Shown here piece by piece: positions 53,553-64,000 of a DNA stretch of 64,000 nt. The first letter of the stretch is position 1. Every line of letters begins with the position of its first letter. This stretch comes from Terriglobia bacterium (GTDB lineage: Bacteria; Acidobacteriota; Terriglobia; Bryobacterales; Bryobacteraceae). The notes under the pieces were generated by a model. The model saw nothing but the letters and a program-made list of their open reading frames with translations. It was not told where the DNA came from and ran no database searches. Where the stretch lies: assembly GCA_020073145.1 (NCBI GenBank), contig JAIQFS010000001.1, positions 1 to 64,000 of the forward strand, written 5' to 3'. The position numbers and the translations under genes are program-made.

Positions 53553-54932
53553 ATGAATGACACTCTGCTGACCTATTGTCTTTGCGCCGCGGTTTTGGCC
53601 ATCCCCATGAAGCTGTACTTGCGGAGCCTGAAGAAGAGGGAGGCTCTGGCGCGTGCCGCCGCCGAAAAGGGGAAGGTGTATTCCGAGGGGCCGAAGGCAC
53701 AGCACCCGCATATCGACGTCGAGTTTTGTATCGGCTGCCAGCTCTGCACGACCGTCTGCCCAGAGGGCGATGTCCTGGCCATGCTGGGCGGCAAGGCGGT
53801 CATCGTCAACGGGTACAAGTGCATCGGGCACGGCCTGTGCGCCGACGCTTGTCCGGTCGGAGCGATCTCCATGGTCAGGGCCACCCCGAGCATGGGCGCG
53901 GACATGCCCTACATGACCGACGAGTACGAGACCAGCATCCCGAACCTGTTCATCATCGGAGAGCTCGGCGGCCTGGCGCTGATCAAGAACGCCGTGAATC
54001 AAGGGCGCGAATCGATCGACACCATTGGGAAGCGCCTCAGCACAATGGGGACGGCGCGATCGATCCCGAATGTTTACGATGTGTTGATTGTCGGAGCCGG
54101 ACCTGCGGGAATCAGCGCCTCGCTGCGCGCCATCGAAAACAAGCTCCATTACCTGACCCTGGAACAGGATGAGATCGGCGGCACGGTGGCCAAGTATCCC
54201 CGCCAGAAACTGGTTATGACCAGCCCGGTGGAATTTCCCATGTACGGGAAATTCAAAAAGACGGAGCTTTCCAAGGAGAACCTGCTGGCGTTCTGGCATC
54301 AGGTCCTGCAGCGGGTGGATTTTAAAGTCCGCACGGGTGAGAAAGTGGAAGAGATTCGCAAGGGGCCGGACGGCGTCTTTGACGTGGGAACCAGCAAAGG
54401 ACGGTATCGCGCGCACGCGGTCATCCTGGCCCTCGGCCGGACCGGCACGCCGCGGAAACTCGGCGTCAAGGGCGAGGAACTGCCCAAGGTGATGTATCGT
54501 CTGATCGAGGCCGATCACTACGTCAACAAAAACATTCTGGTGGTGGGAGGCGGTGACAGCGCCATCGAGGCGGCCATGGGGCTCGGCCATCAGCACGGCA
54601 ACACCGTCACGCTTTCGTATCGAAAGGAAGCCTTCAGCCGCATCAAGGAGCGGAACGCGAAGCGCATGGAAGAGTGCATGCGCACGGGAAAAGTCACCGT
54701 GGCGTTTAATTCGGCTCCCGTCGAGTTCAAGCCGGATTCCGTGGTGCTGGACGTCAACGGCTCCCCGCAGGAGATCCCCAACGACTTCGTGTGGATCTTC
54801 GCCGGCGGTACCCCGCCCAATGATTTCCTCAAGAAGGTGGGCGTTCAGTTTGGGATGCGCGACATGACCGCGGAGGCCAGCAGCGAGGCCAAGAGAGCCG
54901 TCCAATCCGCGAGCCCGCTCGTCCGAGCCTAG
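53553..54932 (+). CDS. Ferredoxin-domain FAD/NAD(P) oxidoreductase with permuted order
   Basis: 459 codons. A membrane segment (5-23) is followed by a two-cluster ferredoxin domain: CIGCQLCTTVCP (Cys59, 62, 65, 69) and CIGHGLCADACP, where His93 replaces the second Cys. Residues about 125-160 (SIPNLFIIGELGGLALIKNA) look like the C-terminal FAD motif of thioredoxin-reductase-like enzymes. The N-terminal FAD motif comes afterwards (YDVLIVGAGPAGISAS, about 175-190), then the NAD(P) motif (NILVVGGGDSAIEAAMGL). It probably shuttles electrons between NAD(P)H and an iron-sulphur partner at the membrane. Closest to YpdA-like oxidoreductases. Confidence 0.85.
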   Translation: MNDTLLTYCLCAAVLAIPMKLYLRSLKKREALARAAAEKGKVYSEGPKAQHPHIDVEFCIGCQLCTTVCPEGDVLAMLGGKAVIVNGYKCIGHGLCADACPVGAISMVRATPSMGADMPYMTDEYETSIPNLFIIGELGGLALIKNAVNQGRESIDTIGKRLSTMGTARSIPNVYDVLIVGAGPAGISASLRAIENKLHYLTLEQDEIGGTVAKYPRQKLVMTSPVEFPMYGKFKKTELSKENLLAFWHQVLQRVDFKVRTGEKVEEIRKGPDGVFDVGTSKGRYRAHAVILALGRTGTPRKLGVKGEELPKVMYRLIEADHYVNKNILVVGGGDSAIEAAMGLGHQHGNTVTLSYRKEAFSRIKERNAKRMEECMRTGKVTVAFNSAPVEFKPDSVVLDVNGSPQEIPNDFVWIFAGGTPPNDFLKKVGVQFGMRDMTAEASSEAKRAVQSASPLVRA

Positions 54933-54994
54933 CGTGAGTGAGCCGCCCATCGCGCACTGGATCCGTTCTTCCTGACCGATCGCCGGCTGCCCCG

Positions 54995-56977
54995 CTAGAT
55001 CCGGTGGAACGCCTTCAGGATCTCGCGGGTGGAGTAGTGCATGGCGATGGGGCGGCCGTGCGGGCAACTCATGGGGCAGTCGGTGGCAGCTAGCGCCCGT
55101 AACAGCCACTCCATTTTGGCGGCGTCCAGGCGCATGTTGATTTTGATGGCCGCGCGGCAGGCGATGGAGGCGCAGATGTTGCGCCGCAAATCGTCGAGCG
55201 AGGCCCCGCGCAGTTCGGTCTCGGCGGTCTCCAGGATCTCAAACAGAATCTTCTCCAGGTCCGCGGCGCCGACAGCCGCCGGGGCCGCCTTGACTGCGAT
55301 GGTGCGGTTCCCGAAGGGCTCGGTTTCGAAACCCGAGGCATGCAGTTCGTCGGCGATGCGCGCGTAGTCGATCTGCTGCTCGGGCGTGAGCTGCAGGATC
55401 AGCGGCATCAACAGGCGCTGCATCTCGACGCGGCCGGCGGCGCGCTGCTTCATGACTTGCTCGAACAGGATGCGCTCATGGGCCACGTGCTGGTCGATGA
55501 TCCACAGGCCGTCGCGCCCGGCGGCGATGATGAAGCTCTCGTGAATCTGGCCCAAGGGCCGCAGGTCCGAAAGCACCGAAAGCGACATCTCGGGCGGCGG
55601 AACGGCTTCCGGAGGGAACTCGCCGTGCATGTCGAGGCGGCGCGACAGCTTTCCCGAGGGCGCCGGCCCGGGCGCCACTTCGAGCGGCGGCGCGCTGAAA
55701 TCGAGGCGCGGCGCCGGTCCGGCGGCAGGGCGGAGCGTGAACTCGGGCAAGGCGCCGCTGCGATCGGCCGGCGGCGGCTCGTCGATTGTCATCGCCGGCG
55801 GCGCTTCGTTCTCCAGCATCTGGCTGAATTCGGAGTACGGCAGGAGCGCCCCGGGTTGGGGGGCGGTGGAAGCGCGCGCCGCCGGCGAAAACGACGGCGC
55901 CGGCCGGCTTTCCATCAGCCGGTCGCGCAAGGTGTCGCGCACGAAATCGTGAATGAACGAGCTGTGCCGGAAGCGCACTTCGGTTTTCGACGGGTGGACG
56001 TTCACGTCCACTTCTTCCGGATCGCATTCCAGAAACAAGAGCGCGAACGGATAGGCCGCCGGCGGCATCAGGTTGTGATAGGCCGACGTCAGTGCGTGCA
56101 TCAGCAGCCGGTCGCGAATCAGCCGGCCGTTGACGAAAATGTAAATGGAATTGCGGTTGCCTTTTTGAACCTGCGGCCGCGAGAAGAATCCGGAGAGACG
56201 GAACTTGCGCGTGGCCGGCTCCTCCGGCTCGCTGCGGTATTCCGCGATGGCCTGGGATGGCGGCACGCTCGGCGCCGGCAGCAAAATCTCCTTTTCGCGG
56301 GTTCCGATGTCCACCAGGTCTTCCAGCACCTGACTGCCGAACACCTGGTACACGCGCTCTTCCAGCGTGCCGACGGGCGTGACATGCAGCAGTTCATTGG
56401 CGCTACTGGCGAGACGGAAGGTCTTATCGGGATGCGCCAGGCTGTAGTGCGTCACCAGCGACGCGATGTGCGCCAACTCCGTCTGTTCCGTGCGGAGAAA
56501 CTTGCGCCGCGCCGGGACGTTGTAGAACAGGTCGCGCACGGTGATGACGGTGCCGCCGCCCAGCGCCGCTTCCTCGCAGCGCAGCATCTTCCCGCCGGCG
56601 ATTTCGATGCGCGTCCCCGTGGTTTCTTCGGCGGAGCGCGTTTCGAGCAGCAGGCGCGACACCGATGCGATGGAGGGCAGCGCCTCTCCGCGGAATCCCA
56701 GCGTGGCGATGGAGAGCAGGTCCTTGACGTCGCGCAGTTTGCTGGTGGCGTGGCGCTCGAAAGCCAACAGCGCGTCGTCGCGCAGCATGCCGCAGCCGTC
56801 GTCGACAATGCGGATCAGCCGCTTGCCGCCCGACTCGACTTCCACCCGCAGGTCCGTCGCCCCGGCGTCGAGGGAGTTTTCGAGCAGTTCCTTGACCACC
56901 GACGCGGGCCGCTCCACCACCTCGCCCGCGGCGATCTTGTTGGCCACCTGGTCGGGCAGAATGCGGATGCGTCCCAT
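54995..56977 (-). CDS. mutL: DNA mismatch repair protein MutL, endonuclease type
   Basis: 660 codons from ATG at 56977. The GHKL ATPase has IRILPDQVANKIAAGEVVER, NSLDAGATDLRV, DDGCGM and TLGFRGEALPSIASV. A disordered Pro/Ala-rich linker (about 345-450) leads to the C-terminal dimer domain. The latter has DQHVAHERILFEQ, the DQHA(x)2E(x)4E endonuclease motif with Val for Ala, along with ACRAAIK and CPHGRP metal-site motifs. So it should nick DNA itself, as in bacteria without MutH. TATAGT 13 bases upstream is a possible promoter. Confidence 0.93.
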   Translation of the reverse strand: MGRIRILPDQVANKIAAGEVVERPASVVKELLENSLDAGATDLRVEVESGGKRLIRIVDDGCGMLRDDALLAFERHATSKLRDVKDLLSIATLGFRGEALPSIASVSRLLLETRSAEETTGTRIEIAGGKMLRCEEAALGGGTVITVRDLFYNVPARRKFLRTEQTELAHIASLVTHYSLAHPDKTFRLASSANELLHVTPVGTLEERVYQVFGSQVLEDLVDIGTREKEILLPAPSVPPSQAIAEYRSEPEEPATRKFRLSGFFSRPQVQKGNRNSIYIFVNGRLIRDRLLMHALTSAYHNLMPPAAYPFALLFLECDPEEVDVNVHPSKTEVRFRHSSFIHDFVRDTLRDRLMESRPAPSFSPAARASTAPQPGALLPYSEFSQMLENEAPPAMTIDEPPPADRSGALPEFTLRPAAGPAPRLDFSAPPLEVAPGPAPSGKLSRRLDMHGEFPPEAVPPPEMSLSVLSDLRPLGQIHESFIIAAGRDGLWIIDQHVAHERILFEQVMKQRAAGRVEMQRLLMPLILQLTPEQQIDYARIADELHASGFETEPFGNRTIAVKAAPAAVGAADLEKILFEILETAETELRGASLDDLRRNICASIACRAAIKINMRLDAAKMEWLLRALAATDCPMSCPHGRPIAMHYSTREILKAFHRI

Positions 56978-56990
56978 CGTGCTGGGTCCA

Positions 56991-56996
56991 CTATAA
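56991..56996 (-). promoter_or_regulatory. -10-like hexamer TATAGT before mutL
   Basis: The minus strand has TATAGT 13 bases before the ATG at 56977 without a ribosome binding site; a short leader is likely. Confidence 0.35.
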
Positions 56997-57055
56997 CGCG
57001 GCGCGCGGAAGAACCGCCGTCCCGACGACGGGGTGCTCCCGCGCACCGCTTCCGC

Positions 57056-57700
57056 CTACTGCAGCGGAACCCAGGAAATCGTGTGATTGGCGCGGAAGAC
57101 GATGTACAGCCGGCCGGTGCCCGCGTCGACGCTGAGGTCGCTGGGAACACCGGTGGCACTCGCCAGCAAGGAAACCGTGGCGGTGTTGTCCGCACTCTGG
57201 CTCAACGTGACGGTGCTGCCGCTCAGGAGCGTCTGGTAGTCAGCGGGCAGCAGGAAAAAAGGGCCGGGCAAGTCCGACAGGTTGCGGCTGAAGGTGACCC
57301 GCAGAATGGAGGCCTGGGTGTTGGAAGGCGGAGGGGCGCCTTCCAACGCCAGAGGAGGCGTGGCCAGGTACAACGTATTTCCCAAGACCGCGAGCCCATC
57401 GGGTCCGGACAACGTCGTTGACCAGGGATACCTTCCCGGCGACGGCAGGCCCAGCAGAATCCGTGTGTAATCACCCTGGCTGTCGAAAAACAGAAGCGAG
57501 CCGTGATTGGTACGGGTTCCGGCTTCCACGGTGAGGAAACTGCCGCCCGGCAGCACCGCCAGTTTGGATGAGTCCGCCAGGTTGAACGCAATCTCCACCG
57601 GTTGGTACGGCTGGGCAAACGCAGCTCCGCCCAGCATGCCCGCGGCACCGAGCAGCAGGAACGCTTTCAATCGGCCCGTCATCCAAATTCCGTTCGTCAT
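57056..57700 (-). CDS. Secreted propeller-like protein, unknown function
   Basis: 214 codons from ATG at 57700, which has GAAGAAGG just upstream. It has a signal peptide (FLLLGAAGMLGGAAFAQPY). The mature part looks like two or three blades of an NHL/ScyD-like propeller: SKLAVLPGGSFLTVEAGTRT, SLLFFDSQGDYTRILLGL, LSGPDGLAVLGNTLYLATP and VPSDLSVDAGTGRLYIVF. It is short for a complete propeller. No catalytic motif is visible. Confidence 0.65.
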   Translation of the reverse strand: MTNGIWMTGRLKAFLLLGAAGMLGGAAFAQPYQPVEIAFNLADSSKLAVLPGGSFLTVEAGTRTNHGSLLFFDSQGDYTRILLGLPSPGRYPWSTTLSGPDGLAVLGNTLYLATPPLALEGAPPPSNTQASILRVTFSRNLSDLPGPFFLLPADYQTLLSGSTVTLSQSADNTATVSLLASATGVPSDLSVDAGTGRLYIVFRANHTISWVPLQ

Positions 57701-57871
57701 CCTTCTTCCTCGTGAGTGCTCGTCGTGGTCTACACTGTCACGGACGCAGAGCCATAGGGGCGCGATGCAACGGCAAGTGTTAAAAGGCGCTTTTCCACAG
57801 GGCGCGAAACGAATCTGAACCCACTCCATTCAAAGGCCGATTTCATCCGTGTTACTCTGGAACTTCCACGT

Positions 57872-58669
57872 GTGCCATCGCGTGTCAGCGAAGCTCTTGT
57901 TCTGCGTACGTACCCGATGAAGGAAGCCGATCTCGTGGTCAGCTTTCTTGCGCGGGATCAGGGGAAGTTGCGGGGCGTCGCCAAGCGGGCGCGGCGGCCG
58001 AAGAGCGCGTTCGGAGCGGGCCTCGAACGCTTGTCGCACGTGCGGATGGCGTATTTCCAGCGCGAAACTCGCGAGCTGGTCAACCTGGATTCCTGCGAGT
58101 TGATCCGTTCTCAATTCGATCTGGCGCGAGACTATTGGGCGAGCGTGGCGTTGGACTACTTCGCGGAAGTGAGCGAGCAGATGCTGCCCGCCGCGGAGCC
58201 GAACGAGAAGTTTTTCCGCCTCCTGCTGACCGTGCTCGAGAGCCTTCGGGCGGAGGGCGCCGCGGAGGAGGAAGCCGGCCGTGTGTGGCGCGCTGTCACC
58301 TATTTTTCACTATGGGCCGTGCGGCTTTCGGGATGGCTCCCCGAGTTGCAGGCGTGCCTGGGTTGCGGCAGCGTGTTGGACGACGTGGAATCGCCCGAGC
58401 AGGCGTTTTTTGGCCGCGGCCGGCCCGGCTTGTTGTGCGGGCACTGCCGCCGCATGCCGGGTGTGGGAAGTACCTGGGAGCTGAGCGCGGAATCCAGAGC
58501 CGTCGCTGCCGAGATGTTACGCCAGCCGGTGTCGCAGCTTTCCTCGCGCGGTTGGGCCCAGGCCAAAGCCGCCGATCTGCGGCGCTTTCTGGTCCAGCAG
58601 ATCGAGGAGCACGTGGAACGGCGGCTGATCACGGCACCGATGTTAGAAGAAAGTGTGACTGCTCCCTGA
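57872..58669 (+). CDS. recO: DNA repair protein RecO
   Basis: 265 codons from GTG at 57872. The N-terminal OB fold is typical ([20 protein letters not shown], then [20 protein letters not shown]). The helical C-terminal domain carries a four-Cys zinc site: CLGCGSVL and LLCGHCRRM. RecO loads RecA onto SSB-coated DNA with RecR during gap repair. glyQ begins 19 bases after its stop, so recO, glyQ, glyS and ppdK likely form one transcript. Confidence 0.92.
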   Translation: MPSRVSEALVLRTYPMKEADLVVSFLARDQGKLRGVAKRARRPKSAFGAGLERLSHVRMAYFQRETRELVNLDSCELIRSQFDLARDYWASVALDYFAEVSEQMLPAAEPNEKFFRLLLTVLESLRAEGAAEEEAGRVWRAVTYFSLWAVRLSGWLPELQACLGCGSVLDDVESPEQAFFGRGRPGLLCGHCRRMPGVGSTWELSAESRAVAAEMLRQPVSQLSSRGWAQAKAADLRRFLVQQIEEHVERRLITAPMLEESVTAP

Positions 58670-58688
58670 GGGTCGCAGACGAGTACGA

Positions 58689-59591
58689 ATGCAATCGTTT
58701 CAAGAGATTATTCTCAAGCTGAAGCACTACTGGGCCGAACGAGGCTGCATCATTCAGGAGCCGTACGACATCGAAGTCGGCGCCGGCACCATGTGTCCGG
58801 AGACGTTCCTGCGCGTGCTCGGCCCGAAACCCTACCGGGTGGCTTATGTGCAGCCCAGCCGCCGGCCTGCCGATGGCCGCTACGGCGACAATCCCAACCG
58901 CCTGTACAAGCATTCCCAGCTTCAGGTGATCCTCAAACCCTCGCCGCCCGACATCATCGAGCAATACCTGGGAAGCCTGGAGGCCATCGGCATCGATCTG
59001 CGACAGCATGACCTCAAGTTCGAAGAGGACAACTGGGAAGCGCCCACCCTGGGGGCCTGGGGCGTCGGCTGGCAGGTGATGCTCGACGGCCTGGAAATCA
59101 CCCAGTTCACCTACTTCCAGCAGTGCGGCGGCATCGATCTCGAACTCGTCCCGGCCGAGCTCACCTATGGTCTGGAGCGGCTCACTGCCTTCCTCCAGGT
59201 GCGCGATACGGTTTACGACATCGAGTGGGCCAAAGGTTTCTCCTACGGCGACGTCCGCTACCTGGATGAATTGCAGTATTCGGTCTACAACTTCGAGATG
59301 GCCGACATCCCCACGCTGTGGAAGCTCTTCGAATTGCATGAAGCCGAAGCCCTGCGTCTGCTTGGTCTGTACAACCCCAAGGCCTCCGACAAGAAACGCT
59401 TTCCCCTGCTTCCCGCCTACGACCAGGTGCTGAAATGTTCGAATTTGTTTAACACGCTCGATTCGCGCGGCGCCATCAGCGTCACCGAGCGCGTGGGCGT
59501 CATCCAGCGCGTGCGCCGGATGGCCGTCAGCGTCGCCCAGGCGTGGGTGGACCAACAGCGGGAAGTCGCTACCGCGGAGGTGGCCGGATGA
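58689..59591 (+). CDS. glyQ: Glycyl-tRNA synthetase alpha chain
   Basis: 300 codons, the usual length. It opens with [20 protein letters not shown] and [20 protein letters not shown], then [40 protein letters not shown] and [12 protein letters not shown], all class II catalytic-core motifs of the bacterial alpha2beta2 enzyme. It activates glycine and, with the beta chain, charges tRNA-Gly. The beta gene starts in its stop codon (ATGA). Confidence 0.97.
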   Translation: MQSFQEIILKLKHYWAERGCIIQEPYDIEVGAGTMCPETFLRVLGPKPYRVAYVQPSRRPADGRYGDNPNRLYKHSQLQVILKPSPPDIIEQYLGSLEAIGIDLRQHDLKFEEDNWEAPTLGAWGVGWQVMLDGLEITQFTYFQQCGGIDLELVPAELTYGLERLTAFLQVRDTVYDIEWAKGFSYGDVRYLDELQYSVYNFEMADIPTLWKLFELHEAEALRLLGLYNPKASDKKRFPLLPAYDQVLKCSNLFNTLDSRGAISVTERVGVIQRVRRMAVSVAQAWVDQQREVATAEVAG

Positions 59592-61519
59592 GTCTGCCCT
59601 TCCTGCTCGAAATTGGCGCCGAAGAAATTCCGGATTGGATGATTCCGGGGGCGCTCGAGAGCCTCCACCTGCAGTTTGAAAAAGTGGAGATCCCGCACGA
59701 GACGGTGCGGCTGGATGCCACTCCCCGCCGCCTGGTGCTGCGCGCCGAAGGCTTGCCTGAACGGCAGCCCGATACCGAGGAGCGCATTCTCGGCCCGGCA
59801 AAATCGGCTCCCGCGCAGGCCGTCGCCGGATTCGCGCGCAAGCAGGGTGTCGCGCCGGAAGACCTGGCCGTCGAATCCACCCCCAAAGGCGAGTACTACA
59901 GCTTCCTCAAGAAAGTGAAGGGCCGGCAGACCAAAGACCTCCTTGCGGAATCGCTGCCGGGCTTGATCCTGAAGATCTACTTTCCGAAATCGATGTACTG
60001 GACCGGCAAAGGCGGGCCGCAGTTCATCCGGCCGATCCGCTGGCTGGTCGCTTTGCTGGGCGACGGCGTGGTGCCCTTCGAGCTCGCCGGCGTGCGTTCC
60101 GGCCCGCTCAGCGCGGGACACCGCCGCCTGGGTTCGCCCGAAATCGCCGTCACCATCGCCGATTACGAACAGAGGCTGCGCGACCATCACGTGATCCTCT
60201 CGGCCGAAGAGCGGCGCCACAAGATCCGCACCGAGCTGGCGGCGGTCCGCGTGAAGCCCGATGCCGCGTTGCTCGAAACCCTGGTCTATCTCACCGAATA
60301 CCCCACGCCCATCACCGGCAGCTTCGACCCGCAGTTCCTCGACCTGCCCGAAGAGGTGCTGGTCACGGTGATGCGCCACCACCAGAAATATTTCTCCGTG
60401 GAAGACGCCTCCGGAAAGCTCGCGCCGCAATTCGTGGCCGTGATGAACATCGGCTCCGATCCCGAGGGCTTCGTGCGGCGCGGCAACGAGCGCGTCCTGC
60501 GCGCGCGCTTCAACGACGCCCGCTTTTTCTGGGAGACCGATCAAAAGAAAAAACTGGCCGATCGCAAGCCGGATCTCGCCCACGTCACCTTCCAGGCCAA
60601 GCTCGGGACGTACTTGGAAAAGACCGAACGCACCATGGCGCTGGCGAAGGAGCTCGGCGGCGATGCCCACGCGGTTCGCGCGGCGGAACTCGCCAAGTGC
60701 GATCTCACTACCGAGTTGGTCAAGGAATTCACCGAACTTCAGGGCGTGGTGGGCGGCCTTTATGCGCGCGTGCAAGGCGAGCCCGAGCCCGTGTGGCAAG
60801 CCATCTACGACCATTACAAGCCCGAGAGCATGGAAGACTCCATCCCGCGCGGCCGCACCGGCCAGATCGTCGCGCTGGCGGACAAGCTCGACACCCTCAC
60901 CGGCTGTTTCCGCGTGGGCCTGGTGCCCACCGGTTCGCGCGATCCCTTCGCCCTGCGCCGCGCCGCCCAGGGCGTGGTCAGGGTTGTGGTGGAAGGCAAG
61001 CTCGATCTCTCGCTCGCGAATTATCTCGCGGATGACGCGCTGCGGGACTTCCTGGCCGACCGCGTTCGCTACTACTTCAAAGACATTCGAGGCTTCCAGT
61101 ATGACGAAGTGAACGCGTGCATGGCCGCCGGCTGGAGCCAACTGGTGGATCTGGAAGCCCGCCTGATCCGCGTGCAGAATCTGCGCGCCTCGCCGGATTT
61201 CGAGCCGCTGGCCGCCAGCTTCAAACGCATCAAGAACATTCTCCAGCAGGCTCAGTTCACGGGGGTGGGCGCCATCGACGCCGCTCTGTTGGAGGCCGGC
61301 CCCGAGCAGGATCTCTACCGCGAGTACGAAAGCATTGCCGGCCAGCCTATCGAAAGCGTGATTTCGCGGCTGCGGCCCAAAGTCGATCTGTTTTTCGACA
61401 AGGTGCTGGTCAACGCGCCCGATGCGCGCGTCCGCCAGAACCGTCTGACGCTGCTCGGCACGTTGTTGCAGGAGTTTTCCACCATCGCGGATTTTTCCGA
61501 AATTGTTACTACTTCCTAG
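59588..61519 (+). CDS. glyS: Glycyl-tRNA synthetase beta chain
   Basis: 643 codons from ATG at 59588, overlapping glyQ by 4 bases. Typical motifs are [73 protein letters not shown] and [19 protein letters not shown]. The C-terminal anticodon-binding helical domain is present ([20 protein letters not shown]). It is about 45 residues shorter than the E. coli chain. It binds tRNA-Gly for the alpha chain. Confidence 0.96.
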   Translation: MSLPFLLEIGAEEIPDWMIPGALESLHLQFEKVEIPHETVRLDATPRRLVLRAEGLPERQPDTEERILGPAKSAPAQAVAGFARKQGVAPEDLAVESTPKGEYYSFLKKVKGRQTKDLLAESLPGLILKIYFPKSMYWTGKGGPQFIRPIRWLVALLGDGVVPFELAGVRSGPLSAGHRRLGSPEIAVTIADYEQRLRDHHVILSAEERRHKIRTELAAVRVKPDAALLETLVYLTEYPTPITGSFDPQFLDLPEEVLVTVMRHHQKYFSVEDASGKLAPQFVAVMNIGSDPEGFVRRGNERVLRARFNDARFFWETDQKKKLADRKPDLAHVTFQAKLGTYLEKTERTMALAKELGGDAHAVRAAELAKCDLTTELVKEFTELQGVVGGLYARVQGEPEPVWQAIYDHYKPESMEDSIPRGRTGQIVALADKLDTLTGCFRVGLVPTGSRDPFALRRAAQGVVRVVVEGKLDLSLANYLADDALRDFLADRVRYYFKDIRGFQYDEVNACMAAGWSQLVDLEARLIRVQNLRASPDFEPLAASFKRIKNILQQAQFTGVGAIDAALLEAGPEQDLYREYESIAGQPIESVISRLRPKVDLFFDKVLVNAPDARVRQNRLTLLGTLLQEFSTIADFSEIVTTS

Positions 61520-61528
61520 GAGCGACGC

Positions 61529-64000
<2,472 letters not shown>

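Overview
The window is GC-rich, densely packed bacterial chromosome. Gene content points to an Acidobacteriota member of the Bryobacterales/'Solibacter' type. The indicators are a secreted VWFA protein of the acidobacterial type, a Ser/Thr kinase fused to a PD40/TolB-like propeller, an acidobacterial Hfq-like protein with an FKHD motif, an imuA-imuB-dnaE2 cassette, and many secreted enzymes. This placement is inferred from protein families; no rRNA gene was seen.

Layout. (1) 1-9.9 kb is an accessory region. It holds the 5' end of an IS transposase, a broken XRE regulator, and two convergent paralogues of a secreted G8-domain/beta-helix protein resembling animal CEMIP/TMEM2. Between them lie an STN-like secreted protein, a run of hairpins, a RAYT (REP-associated transposase) fragment and an ORF-less group IIC-like intron placed directly after an intrinsic terminator. 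An NTF2-like secreted protein shares a duplicated 106-bp leader with one G8 gene. (2) 10.1-19.2 kb, minus strand, is a surface-polysaccharide cluster: three GT4 glycosyltransferases, a GT4-methyltransferase fusion, an ABC-2 export permease with an N-terminal Wzt-C-like domain, a DUF3108-like protein, a VTT/DedA-family protein and an isoprenylcysteine-methyltransferase-like protein. (3) 19.2-28.6 kb carries small secreted or metabolic genes: cupin, Sel1 repeats, toroid-like protein, alpha/beta hydrolase, SRPBCC, toast-rack lipoprotein, two amidohydrolases (one frameshifted) around a glutathione peroxidase, and a YbgC thioesterase. (4) 28.6-35.5 kb: kinase-propeller with a 61-codon kinase remnant, a MoaD-MoaE fusion, VWFA protein, Hfq-like protein, inositol monophosphatase, FKBP and a cytochrome c-like protein. 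(5) 35.5-42.6 kb: YVTN propeller, two hybrid histidine kinases flanking hemD, and a metallo-beta-lactamase-fold enzyme. (6) 42.7-44.4 kb: an F0 operon (atpZ, atpI, atpB, atpE) with no F1 genes beside it. (7) 44.6-48.3 kb: PilZ protein, MrfA/YprA-like helicase, and a Phd/VapC-type toxin-antitoxin pair with a PIN remnant. (8) 48.3-53.3 kb: the mutagenesis cassette imuA-imuB-dnaE2. (9) 53.5-64 kb: ferredoxin/FAD oxidoreductase, mutL, a secreted propeller-like protein, recO, glyQ, glyS and the start of ppdK.

Themes. Many genes are coupled by ATGA, GTGA or TAATG overlaps. A second group carries a TANNNT hexamer only 6-13 nt upstream of the start codon and no Shine-Dalgarno sequence, suggesting leaderless or very short-leader transcripts. 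No CRISPR array, tRNA, rRNA or integrated phage was seen. No wholly new defence or metabolic system is evident. The most unusual items are the terminator-associated ORF-less intron, the Wzt-C-permease fusion without a local ATPase, the permuted ferredoxin oxidoreductase, the MoaX-like fusion and the coupled kinase-remnant mini-ORF.
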